Shown here: positions 44,430-54,390 of the stretch, piece by piece
Position numbering within the stretch: position 1 is the first letter of the stretch
Layout: every line of letters begins with the position of its first letter
Source: JAFDZO01 sp044226845
GTDB taxonomy: Bacteria > Bacteroidota > Ignavibacteria > Tepidaquicellales > Tepidaquicellaceae
Direction: 5' to 3'
DNA: 64,000 nt
NCBI GenBank assembly: GCA_044226845.1
Contig: JBGAGG010000003.1
Location: 248,001-312,000 of the forward strand
The notes under the pieces: model-generated
Seen by the model: only the letters and a program-made list of their open reading frames with translations
Databases searched by the model: none
Told to the model about the DNA's origin: nothing
Program-made: the position numbers and the translations under genes

Positions 44430-46856
44430 CTATTTTACCAGCATCATCTTGAATACTTTTTCAATATTCTGATTGCCTGTTGATGCATTAACTTTATAAA
44501 AGTAGATTCCACTCGGTAATCCTGCGCCGTTGAACTGTGCTTTATAATATCCTGCACTTACATTTCCATTTACTAATGTTTGAACTTCTCTTCCTAAATT
44601 ATCGAAAACAACTATTTTTAAAGAACCATCGAATGGCATTTCATAGTTGATATTTGTTACAGGATTAAAAGGATTAGGGTAGTTCTGGCTTATAACAAAT
44701 TTTCCGGGAAGATTAATACTAACTTCATTATTCAGTAAGAAGAAAGTATGATTTCCATTTACATCTATCTGTTTTAATCTGTATGCATACCTTCCGGTCT
44801 GTAAATTCTTATCGTTAAATTTATATGACTGCCCTGTGTTTGAATTTCCTTTGCTTGTAACAAATCCGATTGTTTCATACAAAGCAGTTACAGGACTATC
44901 ATGAATTGACTGACTTGGATTTAAAGCTGCGCGTTGAATTTCAAAACCGGTGTTATTCAGTTCGTGACCAGTTGCCCAGTCAAGAATGACCTCATTTTTA
45001 ATAGTTGTAGCTACAAAATTATCCAGCTCAACAGGAAGCGGATTATTGGATACGTTGCCCGCTAGATAGAAATCGCTGAAATAAAGTCCTATATCCGTGC
45101 GTCTTCCGATTGATGCATTGCCGTCTTTATGATTTCCTACTAATGAAAAAGATACACCACTATTATTAGACCAGATAACACGCATATTTGAGGCATCAGT
45201 TATACCCTCCTGCCCGTTACCATCAAAAGCAACATCGATACCGCCGCCTGTTAATAATGTACCAGTCATTGTCCAATAAGAATTTGACCTTCTGGTTAAG
45301 GAGAAACCGCCGTCATTAAGTGTGGATGGCAAATCACTTCCGTTAGTTCCGTTATCAACGAACTTAATCCCGATTCTTCCCTGAGTTGTCGGAGCAGTAG
45401 AAAATCGAACTTTTGCCTCTTTTAAAACAGATGAAGTACCTACCGGAAAACTAAGTGAATCCGAAACAACTCCTGCTAAATACCATCTTTCTAATTGGCC
45501 GGTAACAATTCCGCTTGTTCTTTGTAAAAATCCGGTATTTGTTGCATCATAGCCTACTCCAATCCACTCCCCTCCGGAAGTACTGATATTACCCTGTGTC
45601 ATTATTAATGTATCTGTATAAAACTTGGTATTTATTGTAACTCCTGCCGGATTGTTTATATTTACTGCCCTTGAAATAAGCACCCCTCCCGTAATATCAC
45701 CGCCTCCGATTGTCTGATTGACTGTACCATTAAAGTTTATTGTTTGCGTAGATGATAAAGCATATGCTGTTCTGCCATAGTTTGTATAGTCGCCCCAGAT
45801 GTTAAAACTATTCGTCATTGCCGTGCTGTCATAAGCATGTTCTTCTATATAATAATTACCTCGAACTGTTATTGCACTGGTACCGGTTCTTATATATTTT
45901 TTTGATTGCAAACCGCCGCCACCGGCTAACCCGTAAAGTTGTAAAGAGCCGTAACTTACTCCTGATGCAGTAATTGAAAATGTACTGGTAGTAGGAACAT
46001 CATATCTCCAAATTCCTTTATTGCAAATCGACGCCTGGGAAAGACGGGAAGTAATTCCTGATGTTCCTCTTGTACAATTATGAATCCATAAAGCGCTATC
46101 CTGTAGCTGAATAGAATCTGAGGCTACAGAAAATGCAAAACCTGTTCCCGAAGCAGCACCTGATGAATTTGTGAATATTGAGTTTTTATATAGGATAAAA
46201 TCATAAGTACCTGATACTCCATCACCGACAGTTAAACCGGGATTATTTGTATTGCCTGAAGGTAGAAAAAGATAAACGTAATTCGGAGATGTCGGCTGAA
46301 TAATAAGTTTTTTTACAGTTACATTTGTTGCCCCTGTAGGAAGGAACACAACATAAGTCGAGCTAACCTGTGAATTATCTAATTTCACACTGTCAGTAGA
46401 AACCGGTGCTACGCCATCAAGCCAGTTTAAAGGGTCATTCCATGAAGAGCCATCTCCACCTCCTAAAATACCTGCCCAGATCTTGTAACCGTATCCAGCT
46501 GTGATAGTGCCTTGCATTCCCGGCCAGTGCGGCTGGCATCCATAGACATATGATCCTGCTACATTAACAACATAATAGAAATCGGTAGTTCCCGAATTCA
46601 TTTGTGAATCCCACGCATCTGCACCAAATGGTCGTGACGTACCGGGGAGGATGACATCATCGCAAGTTGTAGTATGATTTCCGCCTACCCATTGAAAATG
46701 TACAGTATCACCAACCAGAACATTTAATGATGCCGGGTTAAAGAAGTTACTGTTTACCGTGATAGTGTGAGTTGTTGCATTTGCTTTTTGATGAGAAAAC
46801 GTGATAAGCATTACTGAAACAAAGATAAGTATAATTGCTTGAAATTTTTTATTCAT
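44430..46856 (-). CDS. T9SS-secreted protein with N-terminal cupredoxin domain, copy B
   Basis: The protein has 808 residues with the same layout as the gene at 41867: signal peptide, cupredoxin with His61, Cys107, His110, Met114 (CQPHWPGM), beta-rich middle, and type A sorting domain (QNYPNPFNPVTNINYE). The two copies are alike along their whole length, so they are products of a tandem duplication, but more diverged than the propeller pair at 4-8.7 kb. An 11-bp tandem repeat (46910-46931) sits about 55 bases before the start and may be its regulatory site. Confidence 0.85.
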   Translation of the reverse strand: MNKKFQAIILIFVSVMLITFSHQKANATTHTITVNSNFFNPASLNVLVGDTVHFQWVGGNHTTTCDDVILPGTSRPFGADAWDSQMNSGTTDFYYVVNVAGSYVYGCQPHWPGMQGTITAGYGYKIWAGILGGGDGSSWNDPLNWLDGVAPVSTDSVKLDNSQVSSTYVVFLPTGATNVTVKKLIIQPTSPNYVYLFLPSGNTNNPGLTVGDGVSGTYDFILYKNSIFTNSSGAASGTGFAFSVASDSIQLQDSALWIHNCTRGTSGITSRLSQASICNKGIWRYDVPTTSTFSITASGVSYGSLQLYGLAGGGGLQSKKYIRTGTSAITVRGNYYIEEHAYDSTAMTNSFNIWGDYTNYGRTAYALSSTQTINFNGTVNQTIGGGDITGGVLISRAVNINNPAGVTINTKFYTDTLIMTQGNISTSGGEWIGVGYDATNTGFLQRTSGIVTGQLERWYLAGVVSDSLSFPVGTSSVLKEAKVRFSTAPTTQGRIGIKFVDNGTNGSDLPSTLNDGGFSLTRRSNSYWTMTGTLLTGGGIDVAFDGNGQEGITDASNMRVIWSNNSGVSFSLVGNHKDGNASIGRRTDIGLYFSDFYLAGNVSNNPLPVELDNFVATTIKNEVILDWATGHELNNTGFEIQRAALNPSQSIHDSPVTALYETIGFVTSKGNSNTGQSYKFNDKNLQTGRYAYRLKQIDVNGNHTFFLLNNEVSINLPGKFVISQNYPNPFNPVTNINYEMPFDGSLKIVVFDNLGREVQTLVNGNVSAGYYKAQFNGAGLPSGIYFYKVNASTGNQNIEKVFKMMLVK

Positions 46857-46909
46857 AAAAAACAGGGTTGAATAATTAACAGTTCAAAAATTACATATAA
46901 ATTAATAAT

Positions 46910-46931
46910 AATCCTAACAAAATCCTAACAA
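46910..46931 (-). promoter_or_regulatory. 11-bp tandem repeat upstream of cupredoxin copy B
   Basis: AATCCTAACAA is repeated exactly at 46910-46920 and 46921-46931 (TTGTTAGGATT on the minus strand). An 11-bp period puts both copies on the same face of the helix, as expected for an operator. Confidence 0.45.
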
Positions 46932-46964
46932 TTTTGAGGTCAAATTACTACACAGAATTTACGC

Positions 46965-47002
46965 AAAAAAAAAGCCTGTAGAAAAAACTTCTACAGGCTT
47001 TT
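46965..47002 (-). terminator. Terminator after T9SS protein at 47026
   Basis: AGCCTGTAGAA (46973-46983) pairs with TTCTACAGGCT (46989-46999) over a 5-base loop, and the minus strand continues into a T-run. Confidence 0.9.
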
Positions 47003-47025
47003 ATTATGAATAAAAATTATGAATA

Positions 47026-49248
47026 TTATTTTACAAGCATCATTTTGAATACTTTTTCAAAATTTTCAGAACCTGAGGTTGCATTTACTTTATAGAAATA
47101 AACACCGCTAGGTAATGCAGATGCATTAAATGCAACCTTGTAGTAACCTGCATTAACATTTCCATTAACTAAAGTAGCAACTTCTCTTCCAATATTATCA
47201 AATACAACTAGTTTTACTGTTCCGTTAAAAGGCATATCATAAGCAATTGTTGTTGCAGGATTAAACGGATTTGGATAATTCTGGCTGATTGTAAATTTAT
47301 TTGGAGTAGTCACAACTATCTCATTATTCAATAAGAAATATGTATGGTTTCCATTGTAATCCATTTGCTTTAATCTGTATGCAAATCTGCCGACAATTAA
47401 ATTTCCATCGATATATTTGTAACCTTGAACTGTGTTTGAATTTCCTTTGCTTGGAACGAAAGCAACTGATTGGAAATTTAAATCGGAGTCTGTTCTGTTT
47501 TGCTTTGGAGATAAAATTGCTCTTTCTACTTCAAATCCTGAATTGTTTAACTCATGTCCTGTTGCCCAATCAAGAATTACTTCATTTTTAATTGTAGTCG
47601 CTACAAAATTATCAAGCTCTACAGGTAAAGGATTGTTAGAGTTATTTCCTCCAAAGTAAAAATTGCCTGCTACGCTGCCTGCCAAGCCGCTTCTGCTTGC
47701 AATTGAACCCCCTGAACCGGCAACATGTGTACCCGGCGCAGTAAATGTAGTTCCGTCAGGAGAGTAAATAAGTCTTAAGTTATTAAGGTCGGTAATGCCT
47801 GTCTGCCCGTTACCGTCAGCAGAAACATCATATACTCCATCTGCAAAAGAAGGAGTAATTGTCCAAAACATATTTGAACGTCTTTCAATTGAATAACCAC
47901 CGTCAGTGAAAGGAGCTGCTAAATCAGAGCCGTCTGTACCGTCAGTATGGCTTACAGTAATGGTACCTCCGCTAAACGGGTTAGATGTAAATGATATAAG
48001 AACAGGTCTGTAATTTGATGCCGTTCCCACTGGAAATAAAACGTTAGAAACGGTTGAAGGTGCAAACCATCTGGAAAAACTTCCTATTATAGTTCCTGAA
48101 GTTCTGTTTAATGTGCCTAAACTTAATATGCTGGAACCTATTGATAATGTATTAGCGCCTGTTGTTATATTTCCGGCTAACATGGTTAATGAGCTCGGAA
48201 TAGTTATGTTTTTATTTAAAACTAAACCTGCTGCATTATTTAAAACAACTTTATTTTGTATTGTTAATGTGTTGGTGATATTAAATGTTCCGGCTCCGCT
48301 TATTGATTGCTGGGAAATTCCATTGAACACTAAAGAATCAGAAGGATTACTTGCCGGAGCAATATTCATTGTTTTACCGGTCGCAACAGTAATATTGCCC
48401 TTAATATTTACGCGTCCGGTCATATTATAATTAAATGTACCATCATTAATAGTGATATTTTCTATTGTTGATGCTGCCCCGCCAGTAGCCGTTACAGTAC
48501 CCGCAATATTTTGTTCATAATTTGCATATGTTCTGCCTGAAAAAGCAGGACCTGTTATCTGGCAATCAAATGTACTTCCACTTTGAAATATGCAAACTGA
48601 ATTAGGTTGTCCGGCTCCAAAGGGGTTTGAACCGCCTTTTGCTATGTAACGTGAACCACTTGCAAAAACTACTGAATTTAATGAAGAAGGGGCTGTACCT
48701 ATACCAAAAATATTTCCTGCGACATTTGGTCCAAAAGTACAAATTGCTCCGCTATTAAATGTTATTGCATTAGCATCTATTGCCTGTAATCTATGTGCAG
48801 CAGATCCTGAAAGGGTCAACATTGTAATATTTCCACCGACTGTCCCGGTTGAGCCCGTTGCTAAATTCATAACTAATGGATTTGATGCTAATGTTGCACT
48901 AAAAGTCAACGAAGAGCCTGCTTCAACTTCCAGACTTGGGTTAGCACCGCCTGTTATTGAAATAGTATTTGCAGCTCCTCCAAATGTATTATAAAGTTTT
49001 ACACTTGTTAAGCTTTGTATTAAAAATCTTGCAATTGTTTGTGTCGGAACGTTATAAGCAATTGTTCCGGTCGCACCGTTATTAAAAACTAAAACGTCAG
49101 TAGCTGCAGGTGTAGTTCTATCAGGTGTCCAATTAGTTGCTAACTGGAAATCTGCCGAATCTGTCCTGTTCCATGAATATGTCTGTGCCTGTGAATTAAT
49201 AGCAAAAAAACCAAGTATAAATAGTAAGATTGTAAAAAGTTTTCTCAT
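47026..49248 (-). CDS. T9SS-secreted beta-rich surface protein without cupredoxin
   Basis: The protein has 740 residues. After a signal peptide (LFTILLFILGFFAINSQAQ) it begins YSWNRTDSADFQLATNW, a segment seen at the start of many secreted autotransporter-like or adhesin-like repeats in this phylum. Long stretches rich in Gly, Thr, Asn and Ser follow (GTVTATGGAASTIENITIND). The 300 C-terminal residues match those of the two cupredoxin genes: NPLPVELDNFVATTIKNEV, then the sorting domain QNYPNPFNPATTIAYD. It is the third member of the family with a different N-terminal module. Function unknown, surface location inferred. Confidence 0.82.
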   Translation of the reverse strand: MRKLFTILLFILGFFAINSQAQTYSWNRTDSADFQLATNWTPDRTTPAATDVLVFNNGATGTIAYNVPTQTIARFLIQSLTSVKLYNTFGGAANTISITGGANPSLEVEAGSSLTFSATLASNPLVMNLATGSTGTVGGNITMLTLSGSAAHRLQAIDANAITFNSGAICTFGPNVAGNIFGIGTAPSSLNSVVFASGSRYIAKGGSNPFGAGQPNSVCIFQSGSTFDCQITGPAFSGRTYANYEQNIAGTVTATGGAASTIENITINDGTFNYNMTGRVNIKGNITVATGKTMNIAPASNPSDSLVFNGISQQSISGAGTFNITNTLTIQNKVVLNNAAGLVLNKNITIPSSLTMLAGNITTGANTLSIGSSILSLGTLNRTSGTIIGSFSRWFAPSTVSNVLFPVGTASNYRPVLISFTSNPFSGGTITVSHTDGTDGSDLAAPFTDGGYSIERRSNMFWTITPSFADGVYDVSADGNGQTGITDLNNLRLIYSPDGTTFTAPGTHVAGSGGSIASRSGLAGSVAGNFYFGGNNSNNPLPVELDNFVATTIKNEVILDWATGHELNNSGFEVERAILSPKQNRTDSDLNFQSVAFVPSKGNSNTVQGYKYIDGNLIVGRFAYRLKQMDYNGNHTYFLLNNEIVVTTPNKFTISQNYPNPFNPATTIAYDMPFNGTVKLVVFDNIGREVATLVNGNVNAGYYKVAFNASALPSGVYFYKVNATSGSENFEKVFKMMLVK

Positions 49249-49387
49249 AATATATTTTTCATTTGGTGAATCAATATTTGTTTTAATGTAGCTGAATAAT
49301 ATGATAAAATAAACACATATATTCAGTTTATTTGCAAAATAACGACTTTAACTTCCCTAAGTAATAAGGCTGCATACTGTACACAAA

Positions 49388-52300
49388 TCAATTGCTGACT
49401 GAAAACGCCTCTGCAATAATCTCCTTTTGAGTAATCTGGAAAACCTTATTCGAACCAGGTGCCGGACTTGCGCTCGGCTCGCGGCAGACTGAATAAAACT
49501 TCATCTTATTCTGAACTAATCTGATCAAATCCAAGGCTAGATGATTATATGCTCCCATATTTTCAGGCTCTTCCTGCAACCAAACCAAGCTCTTTGCATT
49601 TTTATACTGAGCCAGTACAAAAATGAGCAAATCTTCAGGGAAAGGATAATACTGCTCAAGCCTTACTATTCCAATATCCTTTCTGTTATTATCCGTTCTG
49701 TATTTATCGGCATCGTAATAAATCTTTCCACTTGTTAAAATTATAGTCTTAACATCATTTATATTTCCGGCAAGATTTATATCTTCTATTACTTCCCAGA
49801 ATTTTCCTTCAAGAATATCTTTCTTATGTGAAGCTGCCAACGGTGAACGCAGCAAGCTCTTCGGTGTCATTAATGCCAATGGCTTCCTATCGGTTCCTGT
49901 TAGCTTTGCCTGTCTTCTCAATAAATGGAAATACTGGGCTGCTGTTGTAACATTGCAGACATACATATTGTTATCTGCGCACAGGGTTAAAAATCTTTCA
50001 AGACGCGCACTTGAGTGCTCAGGTCCCTGGCCTTCCTGTCCGTGAGGCAGCAGCATAACAAGATTGTTATGTAAATTCCATTTTGAGTAAGAAGATACTA
50101 CAAAGTTATCAATAATAACCTGCGCTGCATTTGCAAAGTCACCGAACTGTGCTTCCCAGATAACTAATGCCATCGGGTCAGCAGTAGAATAACCATACTC
50201 AAAACCAAGTACTGCAATTTCTGAAAGCGAACTATCCACCGGCTCTAACCTTGCTTCTTTTGTAGCTAAAGCATTCAAAGGAATAAACTCATGACCGTTT
50301 TCTGCATCGGCAAATACTACATGTCTTTGAGAGAAAGTCCCGCGGGAAACATCCTGACCGCTTAGCCTTACTGTTATCCCCTCTTGAACAAGTGAGCCAA
50401 ATGCAAGCGCTTCAGCAAATGACCAGTCCACAGGCGCATTTGATTCAGTTAAAATATCTCTTCTGGACTCAATAAACTTTTTAAGTTTTCCATGTACGTT
50501 AAATCCTTCGGGGAATTTAACTAAAGCCTCAACAATCTTATTAAAGTCACCTTCAGTAATCTCAGTCTTTTTATCAAGCTGAATAGTATTTATCTCAGCT
50601 TTTGTTAATGCCATAGGATCTTCATGTTTGAATTCCTGATGCGTACCTTTTGCTTTTTCAAATGCTTCGTTGAGTCTTCCGTTATAAATATTTTCAAGCC
50701 TTACTATATCAGCTTCAGTTACAGTCCCCGCTTTTAATAATTGTTTCTCGTAAATTTCTTTTATGCTCGCTCTACCTTTTATAACTTTATACATTAAAGG
50801 CTGAGTGAATGAAGGCTCGTCCGCTTCGTTGTGTCCGTATTTTCTATAGCCTAGTACATCTACTACAACATCTTTTTTAAATTTCTGTCTGTACTCATAC
50901 GCAAGCTTCGTTACCCATAAACATGCTTCAGGATCTTCACCGTTTACGTGGAATATCGGCGCTTGCACCATTTTAGCAACGTCAGTTGCATAGGTAGTCG
51001 AACGTCCCTCTTTTGGGTCAGTTGTAAACCCTATCTGGTTATTTATAATAATATGAAGTGTTCCGCCTGTCGTATATCCTTTTAGCTGGGATAAGTTCAA
51101 CGTCTCAGCTACAACACCTTCACCTGCAAATGCAGCATCGCCGTGAAGAACAACTGCCAGAGTTTTCTTTCTTTCAATATCTTCCGTTCTTGTCTGTTTT
51201 GCTCTTACAATACCTTCTACAACGGGATTTACAAATTCCAGATGCGAGGGATTAGAAGCGATCGAAACTTTTATTTTTATTCCGCTCAATGTCTCATACT
51301 CTCCTGTTGCACCAAGATGATACTTTACGTCACCTGAACCCTGTGATGAACGTGTATCAACTATATCTTCAAATTCAGAAAATATAGAGAACAGGGATTT
51401 GTTCACAATATTAGCAAGCACGTTAAGCCTTCCTCTATGAGCCATACCATAAACAATTTCTTCTACTCCTTCTTTTGCAGCTTCATCATTTAAATAATCA
51501 AGAACAGGAATTATCGTTTCCATTCCTTCCAGTGAAAATCTCTTATGGCCGACATATTTCGTATGAATAAACTTCTCAAAATTTTCTGCCTGAATGAGCT
51601 TATTAAGCATAAGCATTTTTTCTTCAAGAGAAAAATTACCTTTATTTCTTGTCGATTCCATCTGGTCCTGAAGCCATTTCTTTTCATCCGGGTCCTGTAT
51701 ATGTCTATACTCAACACCTATAGAGCCGCAGTATGTTTCATGCAAGATGCTTAATATTTCTCTAAGCGGAGCGCTTCTTTTTCCTGCAAGACCGTCAGTG
51801 ATAAACTCTCTGTCATAATCCCACAATGTAAATCCATAGTTAGCTGAATCAAGCTCGGGGTGATACTGCACTTTCGGAAATAACGGGTCAATGTTTGCAA
51901 GCAGATGTCCGCGGACTCTGAACATATTTATAAGCTGCAATGCTTTTCCGTGCTTTTCAATTTCAGCAATATTATTTATTCCTGCAAAATCTTCAGGATT
52001 ATTATCGTGCTTCCATACAACAGGTCTTAGCGGAATTTTTAAATCGGCAAAAATATTCTCATAAAAATTTTCTTCCCCTGTTAAAAGCTCATGGACTTTT
52101 TTAAGGAATGTTCCTGACTCTGCTCCCTGAATTATTCTGTGGTCATACGTGCTTGTTACATTCATAATTTTACTTATGCCAAGCGATGTAATAATATCCT
52201 TTGTTACTGCCTGAAACTCTGCCGGATACTCAATAGCGCCGGTTGCAATAATTGCTCCCTGTCCTATCATAAGTCTTGGATTCGAAGCTACAGTTCCAAG

Positions 52301-53056
52301 TCCACCGGGATTTGTAAGCGAGATCGATGTTCCCATAAAATCAGATACATCTATTTTTCCTGTCTTTGATCTGTTCACAATGTCATTATATGCATCATAA
52401 AATTGCTGGAAGTTCATTTCATTGGCTTTTTTGATATTCGGAACAAGAAGCGAACGGCTTCCGTCCTTTTTCTGAATATCAATTGCAAGCCCGAGATTAA
52501 CATCTTTCTTTACAACTAAGGTCGGACTGCCGTCAACAATCGTAAATGAGTTATTCATTACCGGAGTCGATTCAATTGCCTTAACAATTGCCCAGCCGAT
52601 AACATGCGTAAAAGATATTTTACCTAGATTTAATTTTTTGAAGTGCTGATTAATTATTATTCTGTTCTCTTCAAGAACCTTAACGGGAATTGTTCTGAAT
52701 GTAGTAGCTGTCGGAATTGTAAGACTGCCCGTCATGTTATCTACAATCTTTGCCCCAGCTCCGCGCAAAGTTACGCCGGTTTCATTTCCCGAAGGCGCAG
52801 GCATATTTACTTTTGCACCTGTAGTTTGTATTATCGTCGGAGAAGACTGCATGACAGTCGAACCGTTCGAATGTCCGTTCCCTATATTGAAGGAAAGCGA
52901 ATCTATATTTATATCTTTAAAAAAGCTTTGCCATTTTTCCGGTACTGATTTCGCATCCTCTTTATATTGAGTTAGCAAGTCTAATACATACCAGGTATTC
53001 ACGCCGAACTCGGAGATCTTTTCTCTCTGCTGTTCGTTAAGGTCTTCTAATTTCAT
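49388..53056 (-). CDS. kgd: Multifunctional 2-oxoglutarate decarboxylase/dehydrogenase (E2-E1 fusion, Kgd-like)
   Basis: The protein has 1222 residues. Residues 1-45 are the E1 N-terminal strap (NTWYVLDLLTQYKEDAKSV). Residues 105-330 are a dihydrolipoyl succinyltransferase catalytic core with the DHRIIQGAESG active-site motif but no lipoyl domain. The rest is the full thiamine-dependent E1: AHRGRLNVLANI, HGDAAFAGEGVVAETLN, LPHGQEGQGPEHSSARLER. This is the architecture of mycobacterial Kgd/OdhA. It converts 2-oxoglutarate to succinyl-CoA together with a separate lipoylated E2 and E3, or acts as a decarboxylase alone. SucC is encoded on the other strand at 60896. Confidence 0.94.
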   Translation of the reverse strand: MKLEDLNEQQREKISEFGVNTWYVLDLLTQYKEDAKSVPEKWQSFFKDINIDSLSFNIGNGHSNGSTVMQSSPTIIQTTGAKVNMPAPSGNETGVTLRGAGAKIVDNMTGSLTIPTATTFRTIPVKVLEENRIIINQHFKKLNLGKISFTHVIGWAIVKAIESTPVMNNSFTIVDGSPTLVVKKDVNLGLAIDIQKKDGSRSLLVPNIKKANEMNFQQFYDAYNDIVNRSKTGKIDVSDFMGTSISLTNPGGLGTVASNPRLMIGQGAIIATGAIEYPAEFQAVTKDIITSLGISKIMNVTSTYDHRIIQGAESGTFLKKVHELLTGEENFYENIFADLKIPLRPVVWKHDNNPEDFAGINNIAEIEKHGKALQLINMFRVRGHLLANIDPLFPKVQYHPELDSANYGFTLWDYDREFITDGLAGKRSAPLREILSILHETYCGSIGVEYRHIQDPDEKKWLQDQMESTRNKGNFSLEEKMLMLNKLIQAENFEKFIHTKYVGHKRFSLEGMETIIPVLDYLNDEAAKEGVEEIVYGMAHRGRLNVLANIVNKSLFSIFSEFEDIVDTRSSQGSGDVKYHLGATGEYETLSGIKIKVSIASNPSHLEFVNPVVEGIVRAKQTRTEDIERKKTLAVVLHGDAAFAGEGVVAETLNLSQLKGYTTGGTLHIIINNQIGFTTDPKEGRSTTYATDVAKMVQAPIFHVNGEDPEACLWVTKLAYEYRQKFKKDVVVDVLGYRKYGHNEADEPSFTQPLMYKVIKGRASIKEIYEKQLLKAGTVTEADIVRLENIYNGRLNEAFEKAKGTHQEFKHEDPMALTKAEINTIQLDKKTEITEGDFNKIVEALVKFPEGFNVHGKLKKFIESRRDILTESNAPVDWSFAEALAFGSLVQEGITVRLSGQDVSRGTFSQRHVVFADAENGHEFIPLNALATKEARLEPVDSSLSEIAVLGFEYGYSTADPMALVIWEAQFGDFANAAQVIIDNFVVSSYSKWNLHNNLVMLLPHGQEGQGPEHSSARLERFLTLCADNNMYVCNVTTAAQYFHLLRRQAKLTGTDRKPLALMTPKSLLRSPLAASHKKDILEGKFWEVIEDINLAGNINDVKTIILTSGKIYYDADKYRTDNNRKDIGIVRLEQYYPFPEDLLIFVLAQYKNAKSLVWLQEEPENMGAYNHLALDLIRLVQNKMKFYSVCREPSASPAPGSNKVFQITQKEIIAEAFSVSN

Positions 53057-53253
53057 TATTATGGAGTTAAATCTAATTTTATGTAATCTGTAAAATAAGC
53101 AATTTATAATTGAAGATTAAGGGGAAAAGAGGTTGCAGTCTTTATTTATTCAGTTGGTGTTGTTATTTTTCAATCTCTAAAAAATACTACCTTTTCATTT
53201 TGCCAATTTTTAAATACGTTTAAGAAGGTAATTTTAAAAACGGAGAGCAAATA

Positions 53254-54318
53254 ATGAATCTTGATAAACTTCTTATCATTTCCCTCATTTTTTTAGTTTC
53301 GCTAAGTATTGGCTGCAGCAAAAACCCTGTTATAGAAACTGAAACACAAAGTGAAACACTTGATTGCCGCATTACTCCTCCTACTGCGGGTACACCTATA
53401 AATTTTTGGGCGAATCCTGTTACATCTAATCAAGTGTGGTTATCATGGAGGGCTCTCTCCCCTGCTACTACTTATAAAGTTTATAGGGATAATCAATTCC
53501 TTATTGAAACGAGTGACGCAATGTATTTTGATAATTTTAACTTTGTTCAAAAAACTTCCTATCAGTATAAAGTTGTTGCAGCCAGCACTTCAGGAAGCAG
53601 CCGGAATTCTTCCGTATCATATTTTTCAGGAATTTTAAGCAACTCAAACCCGCTGGATATTCATAATATAACATTGACCGAAGACTCATGGATTAATATG
53701 GTAGTCACAATTTCAGGAACACTGAACATGTACGCCTCTGATGAAAAAACAATTTTACTGACAGATGCTGCTTCTGGTAATATAATTTATTCCACTCATG
53801 GTTCAAATCAAACAACAAATTTTGGGGGGAGCGCTTATTTTCCCTTAAAAGCCGGAAGCTATTCTGTTAAGTTAAAGAGAATTTCAGGTGAAGGAAGTTA
53901 TACAATTAAGGGATATACTATAGGTTCACAATTTATTAATGATTCTGAGCCAAATAACACATTTGAAAACTCAATTGTTCTTCCTCTGAATTCAACTCAC
54001 ACAGGTCATCTTGGTTTTACAGGTGAAGATAACATTTTGGATGCTGCCGATTTTTACCGAATTTCATTCGATAAAAAAACAACTCTTGGTTTATCCTTGA
54101 GTATAGATGGATCACTTTGTCTTGCCGGCAATACACTTCGAGGAGTTACTATTTACAAAAACGACAGAGTTACAATTGCTGAAGAAATTAATGGTCCCGG
54201 CGGCGGAGAAGATATTTCTTCAAGCAAAAATATTTCTTTGGCGGCAGGCACATATTACTTAAAGTTAAGCAGAATCAATGGTTACGGAGGTTATACACTA
54301 AAAGTTTGCGGAAATTAA
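53254..54318 (+). CDS. Lipoprotein with fibronectin III-like and PPC-like domains
   Basis: The protein has 354 residues. The lipobox is in FLVSLSIGCSKN. A fibronectin type III-like domain follows (ANPVTSNQVWLSWRALSPAT, YQYKVVAAS). Two pre-peptidase-C-terminal-like beta sandwiches come next; the second begins with the typical NDSEPNNTFENS and ends in AAGTYYLKLSRINGYGGY. Such domains bind surfaces or partner enzymes. There is no enzymatic motif. A terminator follows directly. Confidence 0.78.
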   Translation: MNLDKLLIISLIFLVSLSIGCSKNPVIETETQSETLDCRITPPTAGTPINFWANPVTSNQVWLSWRALSPATTYKVYRDNQFLIETSDAMYFDNFNFVQKTSYQYKVVAASTSGSSRNSSVSYFSGILSNSNPLDIHNITLTEDSWINMVVTISGTLNMYASDEKTILLTDAASGNIIYSTHGSNQTTNFGGSAYFPLKAGSYSVKLKRISGEGSYTIKGYTIGSQFINDSEPNNTFENSIVLPLNSTHTGHLGFTGEDNILDAADFYRISFDKKTTLGLSLSIDGSLCLAGNTLRGVTIYKNDRVTIAEEINGPGGGEDISSSKNISLAAGTYYLKLSRINGYGGYTLKVCGN

Positions 54319-54327
54319 AATTTATAT

Positions 54328-54368
54328 AATATCTGACAGCATTTAAACCTGTCAGGTATTATTTTTTT
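54328..54368 (+). terminator. Terminator after the lipoprotein at 53254
   Basis: ATATCTGACAG and CTGTCAGGTAT pair over a 9-base loop, followed by a run of seven T. Confidence 0.85.
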
Positions 54369-54390
54369 AATTTCATACTGCATGCGAAGA

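Noticed and set aside
47340..48430. Plus-strand frames inside the T9SS protein at 47026
   Set aside because: They are antisense shadows without domains or ribosome sites.
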